Shown: positions 12,528 through 22,574 of the stretch, piece after piece
Position numbering within the stretch: the stretch's first letter is position 1
How the letters are laid out: every line of letters starts with the position of its first letter
The notes under the pieces: generated by a model
What the model saw: the letters and a program-made list of their open reading frames with translations, nothing else
Told to the model about the DNA's origin: nothing
The model's database searches: none
Source of the DNA: Allomyces arbusculus
Taxonomy: Eukaryota > Blastocladiomycota > Blastocladiomycetes > Blastocladiales > Blastocladiaceae
Assembly: GCA_027604705.1 (NCBI GenBank)
Contig: JADHYV010000002.1
Location: 558,001 to 622,000, forward strand
DNA: 64,000 bases
Direction of reading: 5' to 3'
Program-made: the position numbers and the translations under genes

Positions 12528-13204
12528 TCAGTGGTGGTGGTGCTCCTGCTCGAAGCGCAGGCCGCAGTAGCTGCACGAGTGGTTGCCGGGCTGGTCCAGG
12601 TTGATGTAGACCTTGGGATGGCCGAGCGGGCCGCCTGCCGCGAGCGAACACGAAGCAAGAACGTGTCAGCATGGGTGGACTGATAACCACGAAACGAGCG
12701 CATGAACGCGGGACGCAAAAACGCACCACCGCCGTTGCAGGCCACAACGCGCTGGTGCACTTTCTGCACGGGCTGCTCTGCGATCAGGTCAATAGCGGGC
12801 ATCGGCGCGGGCTAGACAGGTTTGCAACGTCAACTTTAAATGATACGTGAACGGGAGCGTCCCATGAAAGCAATAAGCTACCTGAGCCGACATATCGGTC
12901 TGCTCAAAGCGCGGGCCCTTCATGACCTCCTTCTTGTGCTGGTAGTACCAGTACTTTGCCGACTGCGTGGCCACGGGCTTCTCAGCCTGCGTTGCCACCT
13001 CCGACGAGTAGCGGCGCTAGATGGCGATGGCCACGCGGGACCAAAGAAAGGGATTGCTCGTGATCAATTGAAGGTCTTCGATGATCATGTTCGTGGTTTT
13101 ATTGCGATATTGGCTGGGCATGTTGGAGAGCTGAGCGCGGATCATACAATGGCGGCGGACGCGGCTCGGCGAACGCTGGCCGTCGAAGCGTTGATGCGCA
13201 TCAT
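12528..13204 (-). CDS. NDUFS6: NADH:ubiquinone oxidoreductase Fe-S protein 6 (complex I 13-kDa zinc subunit)
   Basis: Accessory zinc-binding subunit of mitochondrial complex I, needed when the N-module is joined to the arm. Four exons, 13148..13204, 12882..13016, 12727..12811 and 12528..12634, give 127 residues; the human protein has 124. Exon 1 encodes a typical presequence ([19 protein letters not shown]), and the junction with exon 2 creates RRYSSEV, a likely processing site. The mature part has [19 protein letters not shown] and the family signature [10 protein letters not shown]. These are followed by [20 protein letters not shown] and [15 protein letters not shown]. The zinc ligands (Cys, His, Cys, Cys) are all present. 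Introns are 131, 70 and 92 bases; the first is the longest I found in the window. The gene lies upstream of SEC3 on the same strand with no sign of cotranscription. Confidence 0.94.
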
Positions 13205-13641
13205 TTTGCGGGTAGTCTTGAACGTCAAAGAATGGGTTCGTCGTGTCCAGCAGCGTCGCGCGCGAGCGGGTCGAAAAGCGTTAAGGTCGATGGATTTCAG
13301 CGTGACTGAACACTCGGCAAACCCTAACCTGATTTCGTTGCTGCCTGCTGTTGGACAAACATCAAGCAGATCCTCGGACCTCATCCGTCAACGTGGAGAA
13401 GAGACTGACCAGCTTTGAAGTGCCATGCGTGGGGCAATGATTAATTCTTACGAATCCGGTGCCAACCAGTGTCGCATGCCGAGTTGGTGCCGATCGGCAC
13501 GCTACCACGAGAGCACACCGCGCGGGTCGATCAATGATGAAAGACGTCTTCATTTCACAATGAACCTAAAACATTTCAACCAAAACTTCCGCGATCGCAC
13601 GGTTCTCGCGACGGCTTCCATGAAATCGACGACGTGACTCG
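13205..13641. other. Intergenic: NDUFS6 promoter and PDX1 3' flank
   Basis: 437 bases between the PDX1 stop (13642) and the NDUFS6 start (13204), both on the minus strand. I see no open frame with coding character, no tRNA and no repeat. It should hold the NDUFS6 promoter. Confidence 0.4.
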
Positions 13642-15042
13642 CTACAGCGTCGCCGCGAGCGACCCGCGCACGGTCTCGACCACGGTCTCGAGTTCCTTCG
13701 GGTTGACCCCCTTGGCGTTGGCGACATGCACGCGCAGGACCGAGTGGAATCGCGGGTCGTTGGGTGCCGGCACGTTGCCGAGGAAATCGTACAGGTCTTG
13801 CGGGGGTGTCGGGACCGCGGCTTCAGCTTCGGCATCGGCCGCCTTGACCGCTGCACCGGGCGCGACCGTGCGCGCACCCGACAGGTACTCGATGAATTCT
13901 AGTTCGGCGGCCTTGCTCTTGAGCGAGTAAGCCGGTTCGGGTTTGCGCACGCGGTGCACGCCATCGACCTTAAGCTGCACTTCCGCGGACGCATCCTTCT
14001 TGCCCGCAACGGGTTTCCCGTCGACGACGATCCGCACGGGCACCTTGGCCGTGGCCAGCGCCGCAGCCACGTCCTTGGCCCCGGCCGTGCGCTTGTGCAC
14101 GGGCACTTCGAGCGTGCACGACTTGATGGGCGCCTGAGCGGCCACGGCAATCGGTTCCGGGTGCACAACCGTGCGCGTCGGAAGCTTGCCAGCCTGCACG
14201 AACGCGAGCACGTCGCCCTTGAGCAAGCGGCCCTGTGGGCCGGTGGCCGGGATCGTGGCCACGGTCGCGTCGGATAGATCGTACAGGTGAATCAGATGCG
14301 AGACGGCGGGCGAAATGTGCGGATGGCGCTTTTGGCCCGGGTTCGCGGTGGCAACGGCGGCAGGACGAGCCGGTGCAGCGGTCGCTGGTGCGGGAGGCGC
14401 AGCGGGAGCGGCCGCAGCAGCTGGTGGCGCGGGTGCAGGCGGTGCGGCGGCAGCCTGGGTCGGAGCCGGAGCGGCCGACACGGCAACTGGAATCATTCGC
14501 GAGCAGGGAGGGTCAGCCTTGACGTCACCAAAAGGCGCGAGCGTCAGGATCAAAACTTACACTTGGACATGTCCAGCGAGGCAATGTCCTCGCCCTCGTC
14601 AGCAAGCACGGCAATTGGCGAGTTGACCTGAACGCCCTTGGTGCCAGCGGGAACCTGGTCGTTTACACAGCATCAGCTCAACGGCCTAAGAAATCATCAC
14701 GCACGCGCAATGCGATTTTACGGCCTACGAACCATGATCTTGGCCAGCACACCATCGTCTTGCGCGTCGACCTCGAGCTGCGCCTTGTCCGTCTCGACCT
14801 CAAACAAAATGTCGCCCGCCGAGAACGTCTGGCCCTCCTTGATGTTCCACCGCACGATCGCGCCCTCGGTCATGGTCGGAGAGAGAGCGGGCTACACCGG
14901 CGCACGAGCCAAATGCGTGATCAGGTTGGCACCAGACGCTGAAAACGCGCAGCTCGACGCGACTCGCGCGTACCATCATGAGCGGCTGAAAGTACCGCCG
15001 CGCCGAAGCGTGCAGGAAGCGTCGCGAAGCGAGAGAAGCCAT
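13642..15042 (-). CDS. PDX1: Pyruvate dehydrogenase complex protein X (E3-binding protein, Pdx1)
   Basis: Lipoyl-bearing protein that anchors dihydrolipoamide dehydrogenase (E3) to the mitochondrial pyruvate dehydrogenase core. Exons 14974..15042, 14733..14891, 14561..14654 and 13642..14486 give 388 residues. A presequence ([20 protein letters not shown]) is followed by the lipoyl domain, opening [20 protein letters not shown]. Its lipoylated lysine lies in [14 protein letters not shown]. After an Ala/Pro linker comes the peripheral subunit-binding domain ([14 protein letters not shown] through [15 protein letters not shown]), near residues 175-215. The C-terminal part lacks the E2 acyltransferase HxxxD active site, and the total length fits yeast Pdx1 (about 410) rather than a full E2. 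This is why I call it protein X and not E2. Intron 2 uses an unusual GTTCGT donor. Another lipoyl protein is possible, but [10 protein letters not shown] is characteristic of the PDH complex. Confidence 0.88.
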
Positions 15043-16457
15043 CGTGGTGGTGGATCAGCGATTTCCACGTCCAAAGTTCCCGGTTCAGAGACGTGCTGGT
15101 CGTGCTGCTTGACGAGGACCACCTTGATGCAGCAACAACAACACAGTCAAGTCGGTTAGCCGACGCACTTGCGATTGGCAGGTGTTGGCTTCGCCATTCG
15201 CGCGCGAAACCCCCGCAACCCAACCGTCATACTGCAGTCAGTCGGACGAGATCGCGCTACCTGTGGAAAATGGTCACGATCGCGGTGCGTTGAGCTCGTC
15301 GATCTCGGTGCTCGTCGTTGCAGCGAGTATTGGCGCGATGGGGACAGTCTGGTTGTTGCAGCAGCTCGAGTATTTCGAGCACGTCGTCGTGGCGAGTATT
15401 GTTGTCGAGGTTCTGCTGCTGCGGTCGCTTCCTTGCGCCAACTCGCGTGTCGCTGCTGGTCCTGATGAATGGTGATCCAAAAGGGGTCGGGAGAAGTGCA
15501 AGCTGGTTTGAGGTTGATCTTCGACGGGCAAAAATATGACCCCAACGGCCAACACGTTGGATAACGCGCCTGCACCGTGCATATCGCTGGCTTGTGCATC
15601 AGTTGTCAACCCTGAGTGGGGCGCGTTGGTGCACGTGGGGATTTTTACTTCTCAGAATCTCACCCAGCACCAGCCTCGCAATGTTGTTAAAGGCTCAACT
15701 CATTTTTAAATCATTTCACTGTCCTCACTACCCCTTCTAGATGACGCTTGTGACGCTGCGATGAATCTTGCAAGTCTTGTTCCCTCCTCCTTCTTCGCCC
15801 GAGCGTGTGCTGATCGAGACCCCGCGCGCTGTTCAAGCAGCTCTGACCGTTTGACAAGGCGGGAAGCTCTTGTTTGTGAGAGCGAAAACCACACGACGGT
15901 TCACTGGTCTACCTTGCAGAAAATGGTTTAAATACAATCACAAGAAAAGGAAGCGAATGGAAAGGCCTTCGTTTCTGGGTTTTCAAACTCCCATGCCGCT
16001 GCTCCGTGTGCGACTATGATCGTGCATCATCCTCGCGAGCGCCAGCGCGCTGCGCCCTGAATTGATAGGCTGTGCCGACCATAGCACCACAAACGCCCAT
16101 ACTGCACCGCGTCGGGCTCCATGTCGTCGGGGTCGATCATCTCGAACGTGAAGTGCGACCGCACGCTCGGCCAAATGTGCTTCGTGGCCCGGAACACGGT
16201 GCCGTGGCCAGGCGCACCACCTGCAATGAGCGGCAACGCGCATGCGGCCACAACGGCGGAGCGTGCAGGGGTCGTGTCGGTGGTTGGTGCTGGGACGGTG
16301 CGGTGCGACAAATTCGGAGTGCGTTGAAAGGTGTAGTGTGGTGTGAGAAAGAGGGAAGCAGCATTCTGACACGTGTGCCCTTACGAGATTGGAGGCTTAA
16401 CCATAACGTCAAAAAATTCTGATGGATTTGCTCTGCACACCCAAAAAACCAAGCCGG
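15043..16457. other. Gene-poor interval between PDX1 and ELG1
   Basis: About 1.4 kb upstream of PDX1 and downstream of ELG1. The best open stretch is 16027..16311 on the minus strand. It reads GHGTVFRATKHIWPSVR and then MIDPDDMEPDAVQYGRLW, which looks protein-like. However, it has no ATG at its head and I recognise no family, so at most it is one exon of an unknown small protein. The rest holds no supported gene. Confidence 0.3.
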
Positions 16458-19415
16458 TCACTTATCATCGTGCGCCGGCCCCACGGTCCCCGCCACCAGC
16501 TGTTGCAGCGTGCCGCGGTTTGCTCCAAAGTGCGTCTTAACGTATCGCCTGGAAAGATCAAAGTGTGAGTCACACAAGTTCCCGTCTCGATCCAAGAACA
16601 TTGAAACAATTCCGTACCTCCGCGTCTTGCGTCCTGGCGCGCTTGCCGCCGCGTCAAGCACGCCCAAGTCGTACCGCGCCATGACCGCGACCATATCCAC
16701 CACGTCCGTCCACACCTGTGCGCGCGCCCGACCCGGACTGATCGGAGCCATACGCAGTTCGCGGACGAGGCAGTCTTCGACTGCAACCAGGTGCGGGTCC
16801 ACTTGGTCGCCATTGACGCTGGCCACATGCGGCCGCATCGAGTCCAGTCTCGCGAGCGCCGACTGCCACGGCGTCGCGACTGTGGTATGCGCGATCGGAA
16901 TACTGCCGACAGGACCCAGCAGGGCGTCGGGGTGCGGCGCGACTTTGGTCTCGGGCTCGGTCGCGCTCCACGCTTCGGAGGGTGGCAAGCGGATCGCGTC
17001 CCAAGACACGGCCAGGTCGAGCTGCGCGAGCCGCGCGCCCAGATCGTCGTCGTCGTCATCGTCGGTGGAATCAAGGTGGAAATGGATGGACAAGGTCGAC
17101 GCCGGTCGCAGCAAATCAGCCGGGACCGCGTGCCGCCCACCGATCGCGGTCCATTGCGTGGCCATGATCGCGCCGCGCAAATCCATATTAGAGGGAACCA
17201 GCGCATCAATCGTCTCGCGCGCCCAGCAATGGCCCTCGGCATGCATCACGGCCTGCAAATACTGCACGACCATGCCGCGTGCGGGCGCGTCAACCGTCAA
17301 AATCTTGGCCAGCGGAATCGTGGCGAGCGGCAAGTCATCGGCGGTCGTGCAAGTCACGACAATCGGACGCTTGGTGCGCGCGGCCAGTACCTGCACGCCT
17401 GCCCACATGGTCTTGTCCTCGTCAAACAGGATATCGGCCTCGTCGAGCAGTAACAGCGACTGCGCGACGTTACCACTACCGGCAGCCCCAGTACCGCCGG
17501 CGCCGGTCATTGTCAGGGTATGGTTCTGCATCATATCGCCCACGAGCGTCTCGAGGTCCTTGCTGCCACGCTTGGTTCCAGGATTCACCTCGAACACGGC
17601 AAACCCGGTCTCGGCGGCGGCCGCATAGACGAGCGCCGACTTGCCGCACCCACTCGGGCCCTCGATCACAACGATTCCGGACTTGCGGAACCGCAATCCG
17701 TGCCGCGACGAAGCACCGCGTCGCCACCGCCGCCGTCGCGGCGTGTCGTCACCATCCACCTCGTCGTCATCTTCCGACGGGTCCATGTAGTCGCTTTCGT
17801 TGCCGCTATGGTCGTGCACGACAAAGTCGTCCGAGTCGCTCGACACGGTCAGGCGCGGTCGCTTCGGTTTTTTGCGTGGTGGCGGCGCCATTGCGGACGG
17901 CTTCTTGCCCTGCTTGAGCTTGGCAAACGCGTTGACGGGCGGCTTCCTTTCCAGCGCGCGTGCCGTCAGCCACGACACGAGCGTCGCCGCGACGTGGGAG
18001 TTGCCGAGCACGTCCGCGGCTCGCTGCGGTGCATACTTGACACACCACATGTCGGCGTCCGACCCAGATGGTGGAACAGGCGGGCCAGGCACACTGGATG
18101 CGGCCAGTTCCTCAACGAGCTCCTCCACCTCGACCGAGAACAGGAGCGGGACGGCGTTTGCGTCGGGATCGGGTGCGAGGAGCAGTGGGAGCGGCGGGAG
18201 CGGGCCGGCCGATAGCGTCGGGACGCGATGCGGGAATCGAGCCTGCAATGACGGAGGCGATGCGTCCAATTCGTCGTCCGGTCGACCAACATGCACCTGT
18301 TCGCGCGTCGGCATCGGCGCGTCCTGCCGCGGCCATTTCTTGCGCGATCTGGTCGACACCACCACCTCGACATCGCTATCGCCGTCAACGACAATCGTCT
18401 CCGTTGGTGGACTCCGTTTCTGGAAAAACGGGTGCAGCGACTTGCCTGCCGCGGGACCGAAAAACTTGCGCATCACCGCATTTGACCGGTCTGCCTCCTG
18501 CCGCGCGTCGCGAGCAACGTGCCGCTCGAATGCCTCGGCATCGTCGAGCAATTCATCCCGGTCGTAAATGGCCGCGAGCGTCCCACGGGCTGCCGCTTGC
18601 GGTGGGCGAGGGAATCGGCGTGCTGGTGGGCGCCGTGTCGGCGGGCGCTGGCCGGTGAAGTAGTCGTCGTCCGTATCGACGGTCGTGATGTCGACGGCAG
18701 TGTGGGAATCGGGTGCGGTATCAGCGCTGGCGTCAGCGTCGGCGGGTGGTGGAGGGGTTGCTGTTGCAGCGGTCGCCTTGAACGCAAAGAAACTGGTCAG
18801 CGGCGCGGCGGCCGATTTCGGCTTGGAGGATCCCCCAAGCTTCGTAGCTGTGCCGGCAGAGCTGCGCGTCGTGGGGCCCGACAGTTTGGTCGTGGTCGTG
18901 GTTGCGGCCACTTTGGCTCCCTTGCTTGCGGCCTTGCTGGCGCGCGTCGCCTGCCGCTTAGGCGGCGGTTCCTCGAGCTCGACGGACATGACGTCGACGT
19001 CCTGCTCGCGACCCGCTTCGCCGTCGGTGCCCGTCGTTGCAGAAGAAGCGGCGGCACGGCGCGTAAAGAACGGGTGCACGGGCGTGTCGCTCGGCCGCTT
19101 GGCCGCGCGAGTCGACGCCCGTCGCGGCCGAACAGGTGGTGCCGGAGCAGGAGGCGGGGGAGGTGCCTCAGCGTCCACGGGCGCAGAGCCATTATCCGTC
19201 GTCGTTGGTGCAGGCGGCTCGTGCGTGTCGGAACCGTCCGTCGTCAAGGTTCGCAATGAGTCCCTGTTTGCGGCTGCTACTGTCTTGCGGGGACCAGCAT
19301 CCGGTGATGCGGGCGCCGTGACCGTGACCACATCAACGGCCACAATGTCCTCCTCGTCGTCCTCGGGGTCCCAGACGGGCACGTCAGTTCCGCGAGCACC
19401 GAGGAAGGCCATCAT
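16458..19415 (-). CDS. ELG1: Elg1/ATAD5, large subunit of the PCNA-unloading RFC-like complex
   Basis: AAA+ subunit that, with RFC2-5, unloads PCNA from replicated chromatin. The start is the first ATG of an MM pair at 19415, giving up to 985 residues. The N-terminal half is acidic and low complexity, with three short hydrophobic motifs: VHPFFTRR (about residue 112), LTSFFAFK (about 207) and LHPFFQKR (about 326). These resemble the PCNA-contacting or SUMO-related region of Elg1 proteins. The AAA+ part begins at MWCVKYAPQRAADVLGNS (about 456), with Walker A GPSGCGKS near 585 and Walker B LLLLDEADILFDED near 660. RPIVVTCT then gives the sensor-1 strand. FDED after Walker B is typical of ATAD5 rather than RFC1. 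A 69-base in-frame stretch, 16549..16617, has GTACGG...TTCCAG ends and is probably an intron, which would make the protein 962 residues. Confidence 0.88.
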   Translation of the reverse strand: MMAFLGARGTDVPVWDPEDDEEDIVAVDVVTVTAPASPDAGPRKTVAAANRDSLRTLTTDGSDTHEPPAPTTTDNGSAPVDAEAPPPPPAPAPPVRPRRASTRAAKRPSDTPVHPFFTRRAAASSATTGTDGEAGREQDVDVMSVELEEPPPKRQATRASKAASKGAKVAATTTTTKLSGPTTRSSAGTATKLGGSSKPKSAAAPLTSFFAFKATAATATPPPPADADASADTAPDSHTAVDITTVDTDDDYFTGQRPPTRRPPARRFPRPPQAAARGTLAAIYDRDELLDDAEAFERHVARDARQEADRSNAVMRKFFGPAAGKSLHPFFQKRSPPTETIVVDGDSDVEVVVSTRSRKKWPRQDAPMPTREQVHVGRPDDELDASPPSLQARFPHRVPTLSAGPLPPLPLLLAPDPDANAVPLLFSVEVEELVEELAASSVPGPPVPPSGSDADMWCVKYAPQRAADVLGNSHVAATLVSWLTARALERKPPVNAFAKLKQGKKPSAMAPPPRKKPKRPRLTVSSDSDDFVVHDHSGNESDYMDPSEDDDEVDGDDTPRRRRWRRGASSRHGLRFRKSGIVVIEGPSGCGKSALVYAAAAETGFAVFEVNPGTKRGSKDLETLVGDMMQNHTLTMTGAGGTGAAGSGNVAQSLLLLDEADILFDEDKTMWAGVQVLAARTKRPIVVTCTTADDLPLATIPLAKILTVDAPARGMVVQYLQAVMHAEGHCWARETIDALVPSNMDLRGAIMATQWTAIGGRHAVPADLLRPASTLSIHFHLDSTDDDDDDDLGARLAQLDLAVSWDAIRLPPSEAWSATEPETKVAPHPDALLGPVGSIPIAHTTVATPWQSALARLDSMRPHVASVNGDQVDPHLVAVEDCLVRELRMAPISPGRARAQVWTDVVDMVAVMARYDLGVLDAAASAPGRKTRRYGIVSMFLDRDGNLCDSHFDLSRRYVKTHFGANRGTLQQLVAGTVGPAHDDK

Positions 19416-19695
19416 GGGTCGTTGGAAGCGTTCTTGCGGTAAGCTGATGCTGCAGCGGCCTTGCCGGGGCTGAGAGGGCGGAGCGCGCGTAGCGCAGTGC
19501 GGCGAGTTGCCGAATATTGAAGCTTTTGGTCGAGTGCGGGGAGTGGTGTTGACGGCGAGGTCGTTGCCTGGGACGACAAGGACGAGGTGTGCGACGCGAC
19601 ACCAAGCGTGGTACTTTGCCACTGATCACTCCGCTGTTGTCATCCTGACACACACAAATCCACCAAAATCAACATCTATCCAAAAAGTTACAAAT
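19416..19695. other. Short intergenic: ELG1 promoter and MCT copy 1 3' flank
   Basis: 280 bases between the two minus-strand genes. An open frame runs on upstream of the ELG1 ATG to about 19622 but has no further ATG, so I treat it as promoter and 5' leader. Confidence 0.35.
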
Positions 19696-21369
19696 CTACA
19701 ATTTCTTCCACACAGTGCGGTCGAGCACCGCGTATCGCACGTACGCGAGGCACAGCCCGGCCACCAGCGAGAACACGCCCGCGTACGCGATCAGGCCCGC
19801 GTACCCGCGCGACGGCAGCGGCGAATCATCACGAATCAACAGCGCCGCGAGCGGCGGGCCTGCCAAGTGCCCGACAGCCTCGGCCGAGTAGATTAGACCG
19901 ATGGACGTTGCGAGCCCCTTGGTCCCAAACAGCTGCGCCGTCACGGACGGCATCAGCGACGCGAGCCCGCCACAGCAGAACCCAAAGACGGCGGCAAACA
20001 CGACGAGCCCAGGAATCGCGGCGGTCCACAGCCAGATGCCGAGGCATGAAATAGCGGCAAACATGGTGGATGCAAAGTAACAGTTGACGTTACCCCACCG
20101 GTCAGCGAGGAACCCGACAGCGATGCGGCCAACTACCGACGTGACGTTGATCAGGGTCAGGAGCATCGCGCCCGAGTTGTCGGCGAGTCCCTGCGCCTGG
20201 CAGTACGAGGGGATAAAGTCTACACGGTTCAGGCAGAAGGTGAGCCGTTCTTCTCCGACAGTTTTCGGATCAAAAGATGCGTAATGAACCGGAAAAATGA
20301 TACTCGCAATATGGGCACAAATATCCAAACGGGTTCAGGAACACGCCAATGATGAGCGGCGGGAACGCGCGCGTCTTGAACAGCTGCCAATCAATCGCAT
20401 TGCTCAGCGCCTCGCGCAAGGGCCGTGACCGCGTCGGGATTCGCGTCTTGAGCAGTGCCACTGCCACGAGCTGCAGGACGAGCGTGGCCAGCGCCGTGAT
20501 CAGCAACGTCCACTTTAGCCCGACTGACTTGAGCAATGCCTCGGAACCGTTGGCCACGGCCAAACCGCCAGCACCCGCGCCCGCGACAGCAATCCCCGTT
20601 GCTAGTGACCGATACCGGTCCCACCACTGCGCGTTCACGGCCACGCCTGGGAAATACGTGACGGAGCATCCAATCCCGAGCAACAAACCCTGCGTGACCA
20701 TCAAGTGCCACAACTCGGTTGCAAACGCGGCCAGCACCAGTCCAACGACCATGATCACCGTGCCGGCGAGCACCATACGCCGGTACCCGTAGACGTCGGC
20801 GAGCCGCCCACTATAGACACCGAGCAGGTACATGAACCCAAACGAAACGCTGCCGACCAGCGACACTTCGGCAGCAGTTGCGCGGCCCTTGAATTCCGCG
20901 TTCGGCAAGTACTTCTGGTAAATCCCAAACGAGTATTGGATGCCTAGAGCAATAACGCCATCTCAGCACATGACCGCTTGAACGGCACTCGGCAGTGGCC
21001 ATCCATACCCAGCGTGGTAAAATTGACGAGAAACGACGCGACCACGACGAGAATCGCTGAAAGACCGCCGTCGGGTGCAGGAGTCGGCAAATCATGCAGG
21101 GACGCGGTCTCGCCCGTCAAGTCGACCTCCTCCTCGTCGGCATCGTGTGCAAGAAGCTGGTCCATTTTGGAACCGACCAACGGGCTCTGCTCCACGAGCA
21201 ACTCCTTGGTTGACGACACAGCGCCCGTGTCGCGATCTTCGACAGCAACGTCATGCACCCCTGGCGACGCAGAATTTGATGCAAACAAGGGCTCCAGGTG
21301 GAAATCGTCGTCCATGGCGGGCAGGTACGAGTCGGGTCGGCTGCCCACGGAGGGACTTGAGGCGGTCAT
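19696..21369 (-). CDS. MFS monocarboxylate-transporter-like (MCH-type) carrier, copy 1
   Basis: Twelve-helix plasma-membrane carrier of the monocarboxylate porter (MCT/SLC16-like) family; the substrate cannot be told from sequence. Exons 21009..21369, 20308..20943 and 19696..20219 give 506 residues. An acidic cytoplasmic N-terminus of about 100 residues precedes APDGGLSAILVVVASFLVN. The motif DGG-x-G/S-A opening helix 1 is the family signature. Helices 2-6 lie in exon 2 (SGRLADVYGYRRMVLAG is the loop 2-3 motif; YFPGVAVNAQWW and RSLATGIAVAGAGAGGLA follow). Helices 7-12 lie in exon 3 (GRIAVGFLADRWGNVN). Intron 1 is GT-AG. Intron 2 aligns with copy 2 only if a GC donor is used (T|GCGAGT at 20307). 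Exons 2 and 3 have exactly the same lengths as in the paralogue at 24496-26168. Close to MCH2/MCH4-like proteins, but I would not name it more precisely. Confidence 0.88.
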
Positions 21370-22574
21370 GATGGCGGGCGAATCGGGTTGGGTCGTTGCA
21401 ATGCTGGTCGAGAAGCAGGAGCAGGAGAGGAGATGAGAGCAGTGCGACGACGACGACAGCGTCAAGGACTCGAAGCCCAAGACATGAAGCCGTCTTCCTC
21501 CGCTTCGCCCCACCAGGAGCAGGCCGCCGCCGCAGACGCCGTGTCAAACCTGATCAGAGCATCGCCAACGAGTTGCGTTGAGTCGGACATCACATGGCAT
21601 GGTTCATTCAGAGGTGGCTCGTGTTGCAGGATGAACGAGAACACTTTGCCGGCGCGAGCCGCACAAGGGAAATTGTTCACAAAAGTGGCAACGTGGGCAA
21701 ACGAGGCGCAAATGATCGACATGGATGGGCATGGCGATTGAGTCAAACAAACCAGCACAGTTGAGCAAAGTGGCAACGGCGTCTGGAGCGCAGCTCAAAA
21801 GCACGTTCAGTCCGAAAGGCTCTGACTTAAAGGTGAAGCCAGCTTTTTGTGATGCGGTGCGATCGTGTGAGAGCACGGCAAGGTCCCCATGACAGGTTGA
21901 GCCTCGTCGCAAAAGTTTTTCAGCGATTTCTCCAGTGTCGTCAGTGTTGACTGATGCGGGGGTCCAGGTGCAACGTACTGCTGCAACACGGGAAAGGGTG
22001 ACCAGGTGCGCGAGCATTCCACCCAGTGAGCGAGTGTTCCGGTCTGGTCATTTGTTGTGGGTTGTGCTTGCGCGGCAGGAGAATTAAGTAATAGAGTTGG
22101 TTGTGAGCATCTGTTCCAGAGCCTCTTGCCGCTTGAGAGGTCGACCACGTCCTCACCTGTGGTGGACAAGCATGCGATGGTCCCGTTCATATCGATGCCA
22201 GCTCGAATCTCAACCTTCAAGCATGACGCAAAGAGGGTGGGTCCGGTCAGCAACAAATGTAGGATCGCTGAAGGTCGTACGCTGTGAAGTATTGTCGTCG
22301 CGCTCTGAAAACGTTGCAATTGGAGCAATCTGAGCAAGATGTCACTAAGCACTGCCCGCAACACGCTCTGAAGTCCTGACAGTCGACACTCTCAGACTGC
22401 TGTTCTACATTATTGAGTATTTAGCAATAACATCACTGTGTGCCACTATTGAACCGTCTATTGCCCAACCGTTCATTGGCCGTTGTGTTCACGGGTGCTG
22501 TGCCGCATCCTGAGAGCTCTGACGACCATTTTCGCAACAGCAGTGCTTTCACGGCCAGTTTGTGCTACCAAGTA
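21370..22574. other. Gene-poor interval upstream of MCT copy 1
   Basis: About 1.2 kb of lower GC than the flanking genes. It should include the copy 1 promoter next to 21369. Short minus-strand frames here have weak leucine-rich flavour but nothing I can assign. They may be the eroded 3' part of the LRR locus that follows. Confidence 0.3.

Noticed and set aside
15156-15609. Minus-strand frames upstream of PDX1
   Set aside because: Low complexity and overlapping in several frames; no splice or homology support.
16027-16311. A small minus-strand frame reading MIDPDDMEPDAVQYGRLW
   Set aside because: Looks protein-like, but the frame head is TTG, no ATG or convincing upstream exon was found, and no family is recognised. 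Mentioned only inside the intergenic entry.
21604-22364. Possible further exons of the LRR locus
   Set aside because: Only weak leucine periodicity; could not be joined to the clearer LRR segments without invented splicing.
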